The notes below the pieces were generated by a model that had not been told where the DNA came from, searched no databases, and saw nothing but the letters and a program-made list of their open reading frames with translations. Of a stretch of 64,000 nt of DNA, positions 1 to 13,000 are shown in pieces. The position numbers and the translations under genes were made by a program. Origin of the DNA: Lepidurus packardi (lineage: Eukaryota > Arthropoda > Branchiopoda > Notostraca > Triopsidae); NCBI GenBank assembly GCA_023053545.1, contig JAKZAN010000007.1, positions 6,634,001-6,698,000 of the forward strand, written 5' to 3'. Numbering within the stretch: position 1 is the stretch's first letter; every line of letters begins with the position of its first letter.

Positions 1-3000
1 TGGGCGTTTTCGGGTAACTGTAACTATCCGACGACCGTCTTTACTCGTAGCTTGATCCACAACTGATGTAGCAGCTACAGTAGAATCTGGTACAAAAGAC
101 TCTTGGGAAGGTATGGCAGTGGCTAAATCATTTGCGCTATCTTCTTGAAAGGCAAATGTCGGCTCAGGCAAGGAATCAGTGGTCAGTTTCTTTGGTTTGA
201 CTCGACGCGTGACTACGACGACTTTACGTCGACGAGAATTAGATGGACTTAATTCTTCCAAGAAAACCTGACTAGGAGTGACGTCAGTAACTCCAGAGGT
301 TGGGCGAACTTTTCGAGTAACAATCACGGTTTTGGTTTTGCGAACTTTGGTAGTTTCCGAAGCTAGAACTTCAACAGCCTGGTTGTCAACCTGAGGTCCT
401 GACAATGTTTCAATTTTAGCCCAATCCTCATCGACCAATGAACTCAGCAATTCGCTTTCGTCTTCTGCGGAATCGAGAGCTTGCCTAGCTTTACGGCTCT
501 TGGCTTCAATTTTTTTGCCGAAGTCCCCGTTCAGTTCGGGAGTGGCCCCCGCATTATTTAATACGTATTGCAAATACTGAGCCTCTTCCGTATCATAGAT
601 TTCTTGGGCACCTACCTCATTCATTGCAGAAACAAGGTAATATTCAAGATCTTCAGATTTGTAGTAGTCAGGCAACTCAAAGAGTCCCTTGTCAGTACCG
701 ATAGCAAAAGGTAAAGCCGAGGCTTCGATTGGTGTCGCTGTCTGAGGTAGATGACGCTTAACAACACTGGCTTCGCTACCATCTAATGTAATCGTTGAGA
801 GCACTGAACTAAACTCGCCCGGGCGGCGACCAGATAGGTACAAAGTTACCACGCTCGTGACAGGTTGGGGTTTTGCCGGTTTAATTACCTCTTCATGTTC
901 TGGCTCAAATTCCTCCTCTTGAAACTTTTGCTGTTGGCGAACGCTCTTCTTGGGACTCTCGGTGGGCCTCCAGTCTTGGTCCTCCTCTTCGTCGATATGA
1001 GGTGCGACCGTTGGCTGAATAGGTTGAGGCTGAGATGCTGGAGTCGGCAGTAAGCCTAATTGTCCTTGCAGCAATTGGTTCTGAAGAAGGGCGGGCAAAA
1101 GGCTAGCTAAAGGATTAGCTTGTTGTCCGAAAGCTAATTGCTGAGCCGGGGTAATAATATTTGTTTCGGTGCTTACTTCTGTCAGGGTTGCAACAGATGT
1201 ACTCGAGTGTACAATGGTTGTTCGTACTTCCTTACCACGAAGTGTTATGCTCAATATGGTGGAGAGGGCGTCTGTTAAAGTAGTAATGTATGTAGAAGTG
1301 TGAGTTGTGAATTGTGTCACTGGAGTTGCTGGGACTCCTAACAGAGGATTGTTTCCAAGATTGCCGAGTAGAAGCTGCTGCAGTAGGTTGTTTGTTGCAG
1401 CCACTGGATCTTGAATTGATGTAACCGAAGTCTCGATGTCATAAACGGTGCTGGGAATTATATGAGAGAAAGACGTGTGTCTTCCACGAATGGTTGTTGG
1501 TGTAAACTCCACGACTGCAGTCTCGGAAGGTTTGATAAAATACTGTGTAACTTCAGTCAGACCGGGGGACTTTATGGAAGTTAACTCCGAAGCCAAATAA
1601 CGCCAGACACCGCTAATTTTGCTTGTAGCATAACTTTGCAATACCTGATAGCTTGGCATGGCAGTGATGACTGTCCTGTATTCAGTGATGCCATTTTTTA
1701 CCACGGGAATCGATGTTTCGGAAGCGACTCGGTAAGTAACGGTCATTGGAGTAATCAACGCAGGCGCACTGTCGACTTGTTCTCTTTGGCGAGATGGCTG
1801 GTTTTCTGTACTGTCATCGCTGCCTCTTACGCGGTTAGCGGAAGAAGGTCGGCGTGAATTGCTGTTAAAACGCCGACCACTGGTGCCTCGGATAGGTTCT
1901 TCAGTGGTGGTAGGTTGCGAGGATACCCGGGTTCGTTGACGAGCAGACGTTTCTGGTCTTCTAAAGGAGGTACGAGAAACTGACGACTCTGAACTAGGTT
2001 TACGAAAACGCGACGAAGATGAAGTGGGTTGACGATTGGTCAAAGTAAACTCGCTTTGGCGGGCACCAGTGGGACTTAAGCGGGGACGAGACGGTCTGCG
2101 TGCGGAAGCCTGTGTAGTTGCAGGAGCCCTGCTGCGAAACGATGTTGTCGTTTGGCGGCTTGAAGGGAAACGGGGTCTTGGGGTTACAGCAACTTCTTCA
2201 CTGGCTTCGTAATCCAAGTCACCGAAAGCTGCGGGGTCTTCCCATGACGTAGAGCGCGTACGGGGAGATCGTCTACTTTGCTCGAAGACTTGGCGGCGTC
2301 GTTCTGTTGCTCTTTGTTCCCTAGCATAGAATCTGTCTTCGCGCTTGAACCTGCGACGCAGAGTAATGCTGCTTGCTTGGGTATCAAAATCTTCTTCTGC
2401 TAGAGGATTATCCAATGCTTGTCCAGGACGTTTTAAGATTCTTCTGCTCAAGGGACTGAGAGTAGGTCGTGGCCTTGCAGTAACTGTTATTTTAGGGGGA
2501 CGGACAAACCGAGGTTTAGCTGTTGTCGGACCTTCCGTAAGACCATTTTCATTATCTTGCGTGCTTGCTGGTGCCGCGGAGGTGGGAAGTTGTGGTCGGC
2601 GGAAGGGAAATTGGCGTCTAGCGTTGGTCGTCGTCGCTGGTTGTGGACGAGGGGTAATGGGACGCAGAGGTTGACGAGAAGGTGGTCTGGTAGAAACTAT
2701 ACTTTCTTGGATGGGCTCTTCTGACTCGTGGTGTTCTTCTTGTGTGGAAGGCTGGTTTTCCTCTACTGGTTTGTCAACTACAGTCACGTCCTGTTCAAGT
2801 GCAGGGGTGGGATGGATTTCTTGTGTGACAGAACTTGATGGGCGCTGATGTAGACGTGTTAGACCTTGTCCCGCTGAGGATCTCGAAGACGCGAAAGGTA
2901 CCACTGAAGACGGTCGACCACGCGAGGATTGAAATCCACCAGCAGCGGAAGATCTACGGAAACTACTGGCTCCCGCGCTCGCTGGCGTTGGATTAATCGA

Positions 3001-6000
3001 GCTTGAGGCACGTCGGCCCGTCAACGAATTACCCAAGGGTGACACCGAGCTTGCAGCAAATCCACTTGAAGAAGGTCGAGTTAAGCGGAAAAGGCGATTA
3101 CTGTTTTGGGATGCAGTAGAGGGCAATTTGGAAGAACTGCCGCCGAATCGAGAAGAAGTGCCACGACTAAAAAAACTAGAGCTTGTAGAGGCAGGACTCG
3201 CTTCAATGGTAGCGGAGACACTGACAGATTTGCTCTTCTTCACTGGCAAGCCAGGTCTGGGACGCTGGGTATTTACAGGGCGGAATGAAGGGGAAAATGC
3301 TGGACGACTACGGGAAGCTGGAGAAAGACGACCAGGAAATTTCAGCTTACCTCCCAATAACTTGCTTTCAACCGTCGGGGTGGCGTCGTTTTCCTCAGCA
3401 TTTGGCGTAGATTCAGTTGAAATGGAGCCTTCTAAATTCAAGGGCGTAGTCGAGGGCTGAGGCAGGGTGGAATCAGCATGGGAGGCTTCGAATGTTGGTA
3501 CAACAGCGCTGGCTTCAACGACTACAGCCGTTGGCGTGGCCTCAATGAAAGTAGAAGTGCTTTGAATAACTTGGGCATATAGTTCATTGATAAAGGTGCC
3601 AATGATTTGAGAGCCGTAAATTGTCGTAATGGAATCCTTCACAATTGCGCCTTCGATGGATCGTACCAATCCAGTGCGGAATTCGTCAGTAACCGTAGGA
3701 GCGGTTTTCGCTTCGTCCACACTCAAGCTTGTGGTACTTTCAATGACTTGAGCATACAGATCTCCAATGTATGTTCCAAAAGCTTTGGTTGTGAAATAGG
3801 TCGTTGTTGGGTCATCGATATCAAACGCTGTACCAATATTCACTGAGACTAAACCGGTGGGGAACTTGGAAGTAGTTTGCTGTAAAATTACTGTAGGCGA
3901 TGCATCGAATGCTATTTTGCTTGTGCTTTCCAAAATGGTAGCATACAGGCCATTGATGAACGTGCCAATTACGTCGGTAGAAAAACTAGTAGTGACGCCT
4001 TCGTTGACTTCGAGGCTGGATAAAGATGACAGCAAACCAATAGGTTCGTGAACAGCATACGAATTGGAGCTTTCGCCTACAGTCCGTGCTGCAGTGCTTT
4101 CCTCTGTCACGGAAGATATTCCATTGACGACGTTAGTAACTGTTTCAAAGCTACTCGAAACGATTGGATTTTCTCCGTCGAAAGAGGTGGTAAAGTAAGT
4201 GAACGTAGTATAGAATGTAGTTAAAGTTGGGACCACAGAAGAAGGGACAACGGGTTCTTCAATTGACGTGACCATGGAGCCTACAGTTTCAGTCGGAATA
4301 ACAACTCGAGATTCTGTCTCTTCCCGGCTGGTCACCACGAGCTGACCTTCGTTTGTTGACGTAGTCCAGTACGTATACGTTGTATAATACGTAACGGGGA
4401 AAATGGCCTCAGTTGCAATAGGTGTGGTCGTTTCTCCACCTTCTGTTACAACATTCATAACAGTTTCTTCTTTGCTGGTAACTTCGGAAGTACCTTCGTT
4501 GAAAAAGGTGGTGAAGTAGGTGAACGTCGTGAATAAAGTTTTGATAACGGATTCTGCTGGCATTATCGAAGATTCCACAACTGGGATATTGGATGCGGAC
4601 AAAGCTGGTGCTAACTGCGCTACTTGGTGGTTCATTGACTCGTCCGATTCTGTATGAGGTTCGAGAACTTTGCCAGCCCAAACAGAAGTCTCGAGTTGTC
4701 GGACAGGAGATGGGCGCAATGTTGCTTCTTGTGATATTGATTCAGTCTCCGACATCAAGCCAAATTCGGACATGATAGATTCTTCTATAAGTTGTTTGGA
4801 AGCAGAGACAACATTACTGTAAACTTCAACCCGACTAGACACTACCGTTTCGCCATCGGTTAAAACAGTGGTAAAGTACGTGTAAGTCGTCAAGAAAGTT
4901 TTCATCATGCCGTTGTTGGAAATGCCAGTAGATGACGGAACCAGATCTGCAGTGGCTACTGAATGGGGCATGGTATCGCTAGAGGAAGTGGTCTTAAGGA
5001 TATTCGTTATCACTTCTTCGCGTGTAATAACTTTGGTCGTTCGGTCATCAAAGAATGTGGTAAAGTAGGTATAGGTGGTGAAGGTTGTTTCAGGCATTTC
5101 GTCGGGTTCAGTCATTGAAGGCATGATAACTACTGGTATATCCACATTTGGCTCAGTGGACGCTTCCGTTTTGCTTTCTAGCTCTTCGCTGCTCATGGTG
5201 ATGGGGGCTTCTTCTTTGTCGACTGCGGGCAGTAGTATTTCGTTTACAATCACCGCAGAAAAGACTAAAACCGATTCTGGTTTGATAGTAGAAGGCGACA
5301 GAGAAGCTTCAGTTTGTTCAGTCGCAAGAGCAATGACTGGAATTTGGGTGGTTTCCAGCGGGATTGCCGAAGTTGCCAACGGGATCTGGGAAGACGTTTC
5401 GATTACAGATTCCGACAAAGTTTCGGCATCTGCTACTAAGATAGTGCTGTCCGTTCCAACTTGACGAGCAGTGGCAATTTCGGGAGTTTCCTTTTCAGGT
5501 ACTGGAGCCGAATTGGTAGCAAAAACTACCCAAGGATTATCCCCGACCGACACTCTCGCTTTACGCGCAGATTCTTGCGATTCGGTTAAAGCGGTCGCCA
5601 TAACTTCAAGAGGTTTGTCATTCATAAGGGAGTTAGGTTTAGAAACCGCTTCACCTTCCTTTGGTGTGGTTTCTTGAATTTTCGTTATTGGCTCTTTTTC
5701 TTCATTTACTGACATAGACTGTGATGGAGTTACCTGGCTTGTAATAACAGTTACAGGTGCTTCAGAGATGACTTGAACTAGCGAGACATGGTCCGTAGAT
5801 GTTGGGGCTGTAGCAACGCTAGATTCTAAAGAAGTTGCTACAGATGAAGACTCGATGACGGGGCGAGGTAGAGCAGAACTAGGGGATAATGCCAGGGAAG
5901 GTTTGAAAACGATGTGTGTGTTACCCACTTGAGTAGTAAAGGCGGCAAAGCCTTCGTAAGTGACAGTTGTTGGTTTACTGGGATCCTCAGGAGTGGTCGA

Positions 6001-9000
6001 GGCAGTGACTGTAGCCATTGGAGCAAGAGTTGGATCCGGTACATCTTGATGAACAACTTTAATAACGACGCTATCGCCCTTTGTTTCGTGACTCTCAATG
6101 CGTTGTTCGGTGCGGACTACAAACTCGGGTTGCTTTTCAGTGGAGGTAGTGGTGACTGAAGCCGCAGCAGAGTTTCGGGCATCTTCTTCCGCAAAGATGT
6201 CATCTAGCCTGCGTCCAGCACGGAAGGTAGGCAGAGCAACGATAGGCTGGCTAGCATCTATGTTGTCGACTATGATAGCTCCACTTGTGTCTGCTTTTCG
6301 GGCTCGCAAGAAGTTGTCCTCTGTAAAACTGTCCAGCAGCTTATCTGAGTTTTCTACCTCCCAATCTTCCTCGAGACTGACAGAGGTCGAGGGAATAACT
6401 CGCTGGCCCACCAAGTGGGTTAAGTACGACTTCTGAAAAACTACAGATCCGCTGGTCAATTGTTCGCTTGGGATTTCAGTAACAATAGACGACTGTATGG
6501 TAGCTTCTCCGATCGGTATTTCCGTAGCAAAAGACCAGTCTGCGACCGTGGGTTTGATAACTTCTGAACGGGTTAAGATCTCTTGGGCATACAAGTTACC
6601 GATGTAGGTACGGAAAATCTGAGTGGTTTCCAGGGTTGTAGTACCCGCACTAACACGCGTAAGAACCGTGCTTGAAACCAAGCCTGTCGGATGGTATTCC
6701 GGTACATCAGTGTTGATGGGGTATGGTGAAAAAACTCGCTGACTGGTGCTAATGATTTTGGCATACGTACCACGCAAAGACGTACCCATGATTTGGGTAG
6801 CATATTGCGTGGTCGTACCATCATTGACGAAGGCACCTTCAGTCGAGGTAATCAAACCCAGTGGGCGAGGTCGATTCAAAGAATCCGTTTTAAGATAATA
6901 AGCGGTCGTTTGATCGCCATTCACTTCCACATGGAGGTCTGTGAAAACGCGAATTCCATAGCGCGGAATAGGAAAGTGGACAGGGAAGAAGCAAGACAAT
7001 ACAGATATAAAACAATTTAGAAACGGACATAACACAGTCAAAGAACAAGAAAAAGTCGAACTTGATAAACCGATCAAACACTTTGCTAGCGTTTACACTA
7101 TTTTAACAACAAAAAGGAAAACCTTAAAAACAGCGCCAAGGAAATCTGAAAAGCTTTACAGAAAGCTAAACTATCTCCACTTAGGGATTGGCAAAAGATT
7201 TTACGTAAAGATTACATAAAGAACGTTAGTTCCTTTTCCCTTTCCGCTAAACTTCGCGAAAAAATGCTAGTGAAACTTGCACAGTTCAATGACAGATTTT
7301 AGAAAGCATTGTGAATTTGGAACCCGATTACGAGTTGATCAGGATCGACTCTTAATTATTTCCGAATTGAATGACAGATTGGAGCGAAGGGGTCAACTTA
7401 TCAAAAGGAAAAGTTCAATGTGTCACAGGAAAAGATAGAAGTCATTGCACTTACCCGAAGAGCGTTTGGACCTCTCGAGTTTCTTGACGAAGCAACCTTC
7501 ATCGTCCGACGCGCAATCTGGAAACCAAAGAACGAATGTGAACATCACAAAAATTGGCCAAGCATAAGTACATAAAGCCATGCATGCTAAACTTGCCTCT
7601 CTCTTTTGAAACTCATTACATAAGGGATTTCGGATCTTCTTACCAGAACATAGCGTCCCACATTTGCAAACCCCTAACGAGACGGTCAATCACCTCCTCT
7701 TGCCGCTTACTTTCTCACAACCTGGAACTCCTCCCAAGAAACATTCACGTACAACTCTTTTCTTTTCACTGTTTCTAACAGGCGTCGCGCAAGGAATCAC
7801 TGAATCTCAAGGTGTGGTCACAAAACATGAAACGGAAACTACGGATTCTTTTTAAAGGCCTTCACTACAGAAAATATGGGGATAGACGATTGAAAAAGAA
7901 CCCGGTCAAACGCCAACAGCAAACTACCTATTTAAGGGACTGAAAAAACAGATGCGAACACAGCAGTATGGGCTTCAAGCATGTTCAAATAGGTCGATGT
8001 TCAGACCCTGCAGGGTATTCTTTGACCCGTTTTTGCAGGTCCGTTCCAATCCAAACTATTTTGGTCATATCTCCCTTACTCCGGAATCTCTACAATGACG
8101 TCAGTTTTCCTCTACTCAGGCAAAGTGCAGGTATCTATGTCCATATGACTCGTCAGTAAAATTTAAAAATAAAAAAGAAAGGTTCGAAGAGAAATGCTCG
8201 TGGTTAGTGTACATCTTCCCTGAATGCCACGCGCAGGTAAAAACACGAAAGTTAACGGTAAAACTGCGCCTGGTTCTGCATGAGCCGAGGGCTATAGGTA
8301 AGGTCCCCGTTACCGTTCCTGTGATTATATACACATCTTTTTGGCTCGCCATTCGTCCAAGACTTCCGCATTGCCACATCTTTCTCACATACCCAAGATT
8401 CTTAAAAGCGCTTAATGGACAAAAGCGATTTTCACCCTCGTTTGCAAGCAAGCAGATGCGTCGTATAATAAATAACTACCAGAAAGCAGAAACTCGGTCG
8501 CTAACTAACAACTTTCCCATCGTTTTCTCCACTATCTACCGGGATAAAAGACGGGTCTGTTACACGTCAGTAATTTCGTTTAATAAATCTTATTTGCTGA
8601 CTTCTCGTGCTGCTATTTAACCTTTCCTACGCTCCGTGAGCAGCACGCAAGTTTGCGTTGTACATGCATCCATTGCGTAACTGCAAGAAAAATGGCCGTA
8701 CATCCATTCAGGATTGTATACAATTGGAACTGTCAAAGAGCGTGAGAGTCGCGCTACCCAGGTCACCCATCTCCCACGCTTATCTTTCTAACCAACATCG
8801 CACCTTTTACCCCGACCTATTTCACACCTATAGCCATTTCCACTGTAGGGGTAAACATTCCTCCCAAAATAGAAAAAAAACTGTAATTAAAAAAATATTT
8901 AGCAAAAATAACTGAGTGAGGTCAATGTCACGAGTCAACAACATCCAAAGCGGGTAAAGTTGAAAGATAAGCTTTTTCTGTGCCTGCATTAATAAACCTG

Positions 9001-10004
9001 TGGGTACCACTGGATAACGGACCCTGGCACTAACCAACGAGACACCTTGTGAAAACCCACGCCATATGTGCATACTTAACACAAGTCAAAAACATTCTCG
9101 GCTTTACACGATCTTTCCTATTTTTTATATACACTGAAGACACCAGTGGGAATTGAACTTTTTACAGCACGTAACGGAATTCTCATAAAGGAAGTCAATC
9201 TCGACAACAAGTTAATTCTGGTCGGTCGGTCGAGGTCATTTGCATTCCGCCACCTCAACGAACGATTGCATCGTCAATGGCAGAAGCACGACCAGGTTTT
9301 TATCATGTCCGCAGGCTAGAATGTTTACTTGGACGGAAAAGCTCGTGACAACCATCAAAGTCATGTTGTCACAATGGAACTTCCCCAGACCTCTCACCTA
9401 TGACCCATACTCGAGGATTACCCCCTCTACCTTGTTAACGGTACGGGAATCGCGGGAATTGGGACACGCCCTTGAGCATCTTGCTTAAAATGATCGGGCC
9501 AAACCTTTTACAAACGACAATCCGTGTTATAGAAATAGATGAAATAAGAAGAAAACCACGAAAGAAACAAGGGGTTTGGGTCGTGAAGTAGAAAGCGACT
9601 TGAGTTTCTTGCCAAAAAGAGTTTTTAAGCAAAGCAATCGCGGCCAAGTCGTCCGTCCGGATTTTCAACTTTCCTGGGTGTGGTTCTCTGGGCTGGCGAT
9701 TGCGTCAAGCTTCCAAGTATCGAGACAGGAAGACCGCAAGACTTAATTCCGTGTCCACATTTAAATAACAACTTTTAAAAATAGCCCTTCTCTCGTTTTA
9801 CCACACGAAATCTTGTTTCATGGCCAACAGGATAACTAACATTACGCAACACTAAGTTTTCTCGATCTTGAAATATTGTCTTTTTTGTTACGAACAAATA
9901 ACGATTTTCATACCTGAGTGCGTTTCCTCAGCTTGGCAAACCGATGTTGCGTACACCAACAATAGGGCCAGCAATGTCCACTTCCAAGGCCCTGTTGCCA
10001 CCAT
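1..10004 (-). CDS. Giant secreted repeat protein of an arthropod type (DUF4758-like), 3' end outside window
   Basis: Exon 2 is a single open frame from 6938 to the window edge (at least 2,312 codons, no stop). It is joined in phase 1 to a signal-peptide exon at 9914-10004 or at 7455-7581. The mature N-terminus begins DLHVEVNGDQTTAYYLKTDS. Two repeat families are visible: an LYAQ-type module (five copies near 6938-6550 and 4080-3550) and a TTYTYFTT motif (five copies between 5100 and 4180). Between them are long Ser/Thr/Val-rich stretches; about 3460-1850 encodes an Arg/Ser/Pro-rich basic region, followed by a Gln/Leu-rich patch near 1140-1020 and Lys/Arg-rich ends. No membrane segment or catalytic motif was seen. 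I recall such proteins as uncharacterised arthropod DUF4758-type extracellular proteins; the family name is from memory and no function is assigned. The short plus-strand ORFs across it are shadows. Confidence 0.8.
3550..4080 (-). repeat. Three tandem LYAQ-type protein modules
   Basis: In the minus-strand frame, three successive modules of about 55-60 codons share the pattern P-x-G-L-(V/L)-S ... TTxFxT ... GT(Y/F)I..LYA.(I/V)(I/L)(E/Q)STS. Their ends read GTFINGLYATILESTS, GTYIGDLYAQVIESTT and GTFINELYAQVIQSTS. Two further modules sit at the protein's N-terminus (about 6938-6550), reading GTSLRGTYAKIISTS and RTYIGNLYAQEILTRS. The spread-out copies imply internal duplication of an ancestral module. 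Confidence 0.75.
4180..5100 (-). repeat. Five TTYTYFTT motif repeats
   Basis: Five copies of a Thr/Tyr-rich motif (TTYTYFTTF, TTYTYFTTV, TTFTYFTTF, TTYTYWTTS, TTFTYFTTS) are each followed by an acidic/Gly turn and a V-(T/S)-(S/T)-R-x-E-(T/V)-(V/I/E) strand. They fall near 5085, 4900, 4530, 4400 and 4215. The pattern suggests repeated beta-hairpin units in an extracellular protein; that is inference. Confidence 0.75.
7455..7581 (-). other. Candidate first coding exon b (signal peptide) of the giant secreted protein
   Basis: ATG at 7581 opens MALCTYAWPIFVMFTFVLWF followed by Cys-Ala-Ser, a plausible signal peptide. After it comes a basic stretch ending RSKR-SS, a furin-like site. The exon is 127 nt and ends TCG G before GTAAGT, so it splices in phase 1 to the acceptor at 6939/6940 (TTTTCACAG) and continues as Asp-Leu-His-Val. 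The alternative is the exon at 9914-10004, which has the same phase. Confidence 0.55.
9914..10004 (-). other. Candidate first coding exon a (signal peptide) of the giant secreted protein
   Basis: ATG at 10004 opens MVATGPWKWTLLALLLVYAT and continues SVCQAEETHS, a textbook signal peptide with a likely cut after CQA. The exon is 91 nt and ends CAC TCA G before GTATGA, giving phase 1, the phase required by the acceptor at 6939/6940. The resulting intron is about 2.98 kb. No other downstream partner for this exon is visible on this strand. Confidence 0.6.
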
Positions 10005-13000
10005 GATAGCCACTTCGCTTGCTCACCTTGCAGTCCAAAAATCCAATGCGGCACTTCTATATCCTTCTAGAATATCTTGTTGTTTTTTGCTACTACAAGA
10101 CTTCCATACTTTTTTCAAACTCAAAATCCAATGGTGTATCAGGATTTTAATGCACTTACAAAAGCTTCCAGCACGTTTTGTTTGTAAAAAAACAACAACT
10201 TAATGTCAATTCAAGCCCTTATTGGATCCTGTGTTGCACACAAATTACTCCCATCAACCACTCGGCACGACGTTGAGAAGTGAACTAAGCAGAAGTTGCT
10301 CAATTCCCGCTCAAGTAAAAACCTTCTCTTATGCACACCGGAGAACTCCGCTCGCTCACGCTGGTTCACAGGTAAGGGTGGGCCAAAGACCGCAATCGCC
10401 TACCTTTACCGTGCACCAACAGAAGAGAGAGGGAAACCGGTTCCCTCTTCTCCAGTAGTGAGCCCCGCATCCGGCCAAGTACAGTAAGGAGTTTTGGTTT
10501 CGAGACCGACCGAACCTCGGACTTGAAAATATCGAAAAAACCGTTATCAGGAAAAGGCTTCTACAATACATCCTTGAATTAACTTCGACAAAACGAAGAT
10601 TAGTTACGCCAAGATCCCATGTCCTGCGTTACATTTCATAACACTAGGCCCAATCCTGCTGGACATACTGACACATATTACGCTATGGGCTTCTTCATAT
10701 CGCTATTGGTTCCCAACATTATAACCACCCACGCTTTCAAGGTACTATTCTTAACATTACCGTTAGTCCGTAAAGAAAAAAATGCCCGTGCCCGAGTCCA
10801 AAGCAACGTTACTCGATTAAATTGACCATGACCGGTTAGATTTTTCTACGAAACATCCATAACCTAGTAAAGTTCGAGGATTCGCTTGTGGTAAATCCAT
10901 CATGTTCCGGAAAGGAGTGACGAAAGTTGGGGCATGAAAAGTTTGCCTCTAGGATCACTAAGGCCTAAAAAAGGGTTCAGTCTGCTCTGGGCGGAGAAAG
11001 CAAACACTTTGCATTCTACATTTTTTACAGTTACCGAAGAAAATGGGGGACTTGTTTCTAAGTGGTTTCTTTTTTTTTTTTAATTCTTCATGCTAGGATC
11101 CAAACAGTCTTTTTCGCCAGCAAACCACAGGTAAACCGGTGGAGAGTAAGTCGGTGGGACAGGTGCCAAACAGTAGAGAAGCCCTCTACATCCCGGATTA
11201 ACTAAGGAGCGGCCCGACCAACCAAACGCATCATCGTTGGTATGCTGGGTGTATTCAGCACACATTTCTTTTGGGGTGCAAGCACCTTCGTTTTGCATCG
11301 AGCCCAACTAAGTTGAGGCAAGGAGAAAGCTTAGGCGAATCTAGGCTATCGACACCGACTAACAACCTTTCGCCTTGTGTATTGTTGTTCCTACTTGGCT
11401 AACTTTTCTTAATGGGCTTGATTTTCAAGGGAAACGAAAGGAATTTTCAAGGGAGTTCAATCCGACATGTGTATTAGAACGCCTGAAACTGTCGGCTAAT
11501 ATCAAGGTAGCAGCAAAACAACCAATCCTGCAGTATTTCAACACGATGGTAGCTGTAGTTTCTATTTTTTCCTCAGAGCGTAAGAATAGTTTTGCGATAA
11601 CATACCAAAACAGCAAGTGTGTCGCCCATTTATGCTTTCACTGAGCAATGCGCCGTTTGCAACCATACAGTAAGAGCGCATCCTCTTTTAGCCGTGTCCA
11701 TTGACCCTAAATGCTAATCAGAAGGAAACCTACTAGTTAGATGAAAGGAACGTAAAGAAAAGTTTTCCGTATGGAAAAAATGAAAACATGTGTGGCCCAT
11801 GTTGAGAGCCCATCACTATACGTAATTATATTCCGGAAACTAAGCCTCTTTAGATCCATTCCATGACACGTATTCACCTAACCACCTAATCACCTAATCA
11901 CCTATCAATTAACTAACAGGTATTGTAAAACTGAATATATTAGCAGTGTAATAAGCGTGCGAGAAGGTCCCAGACACAGATTCCTCAATGAAGAGAGAAT
12001 TTTGAAGGAAAAGTGTAATGGGCTCCTGTCTATTGCCACCCTTCATCTTTCACTTCTTCCAACCTGTTGGGAGGTCAGTGGGTCAAATTGTTGGGCTCAA
12101 ATCTTCCCTGACCCAAATACTTACACGGTCGAATCGCATCCTTCGAATGCAGTGCCAGGCCACCTTGCTGCTTCCCAAACGTGGACACATCTGGCTAACC
12201 TTGCAGATTCTGTTTTTAGACCGCGATGTGATATTACAGTATTTAAAGCTCTGAAACTGATGTTTTTTTAAGCTCAGTCACGACGCCAGGTATCTGTTTT
12301 CTTTACTGTTATCCGAGGGTTTGCTAAATAAAGCTAATATGGGTTAATGAATCTACAAAACTTCTTTAAAAAATAAGAAAAGCGACCTTATTAGGGTAGG
12401 ATGAGCTGAAAGGTCTAGTGTTTAAAGCTCTAAAGCAGTGGGATATTTGTCCGACCTCATCGCCTTCATCATAGTCAAATCTTGACATTCTTTTTCAAGG
12501 ATTCTCTACATTGTGAGGTCAATTTCTCTTCTTAAAAGCAGCAGCACGTCATAGTGGTTACCACGTTTGTATGTTACGTTCTGGTTATTTTCTAAATTTT
12601 TCTTACAAGGCGTTTTCTCAACAATCGCAAGACCATAGAACTAACGCACTTCTAATACAGCCACGATGCTAACGATGAATTTCTCACGCCCGTAATCTAC
12701 CTAACTTTCCCTTCCCACCCTCACTAGCGCACACACGCTACATTATTAGTATTGCCTTGGCACTTGTAACGTAACTTCGCATGAAGCAACGCACGCGGCA
12801 TTGTAGCGCGTAGAGTATAGGACAAAAGGTTTCCTGCGAATCAGACGAGGGATGCTTCGCGGGACCAGAGTCTTCTTTGGCTTTTGAGGCCAACACATAC
12901 ATGAAAGCTAAGCTTGGAAAACAAAAAAAAAAGAAATCTTTTTAGCCTCTTTATAGCGAAAGCCCTCACAAGTGTGTGGAATTGAGGACGCGAGCCATGG

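Noticed and set aside
1636..3460. Several plus-strand ORFs of 60-110 codons opposite the giant gene
   Set aside because: They mirror the codon pattern of the long minus-strand reading frame and show no homology or splice context of their own.
8116..8620. Overlapping ORFs of 111 and 137 codons on opposite strands in the gene-poor region
   Set aside because: Random composition, no domain, no splice framework, and each is partly the antisense of the other.
11874..11905. Repeat with CACCTAA units considered as interstitial telomere
   Set aside because: The unit is eight bases with only four copies and does not match the arthropod TTAGG telomere repeat.
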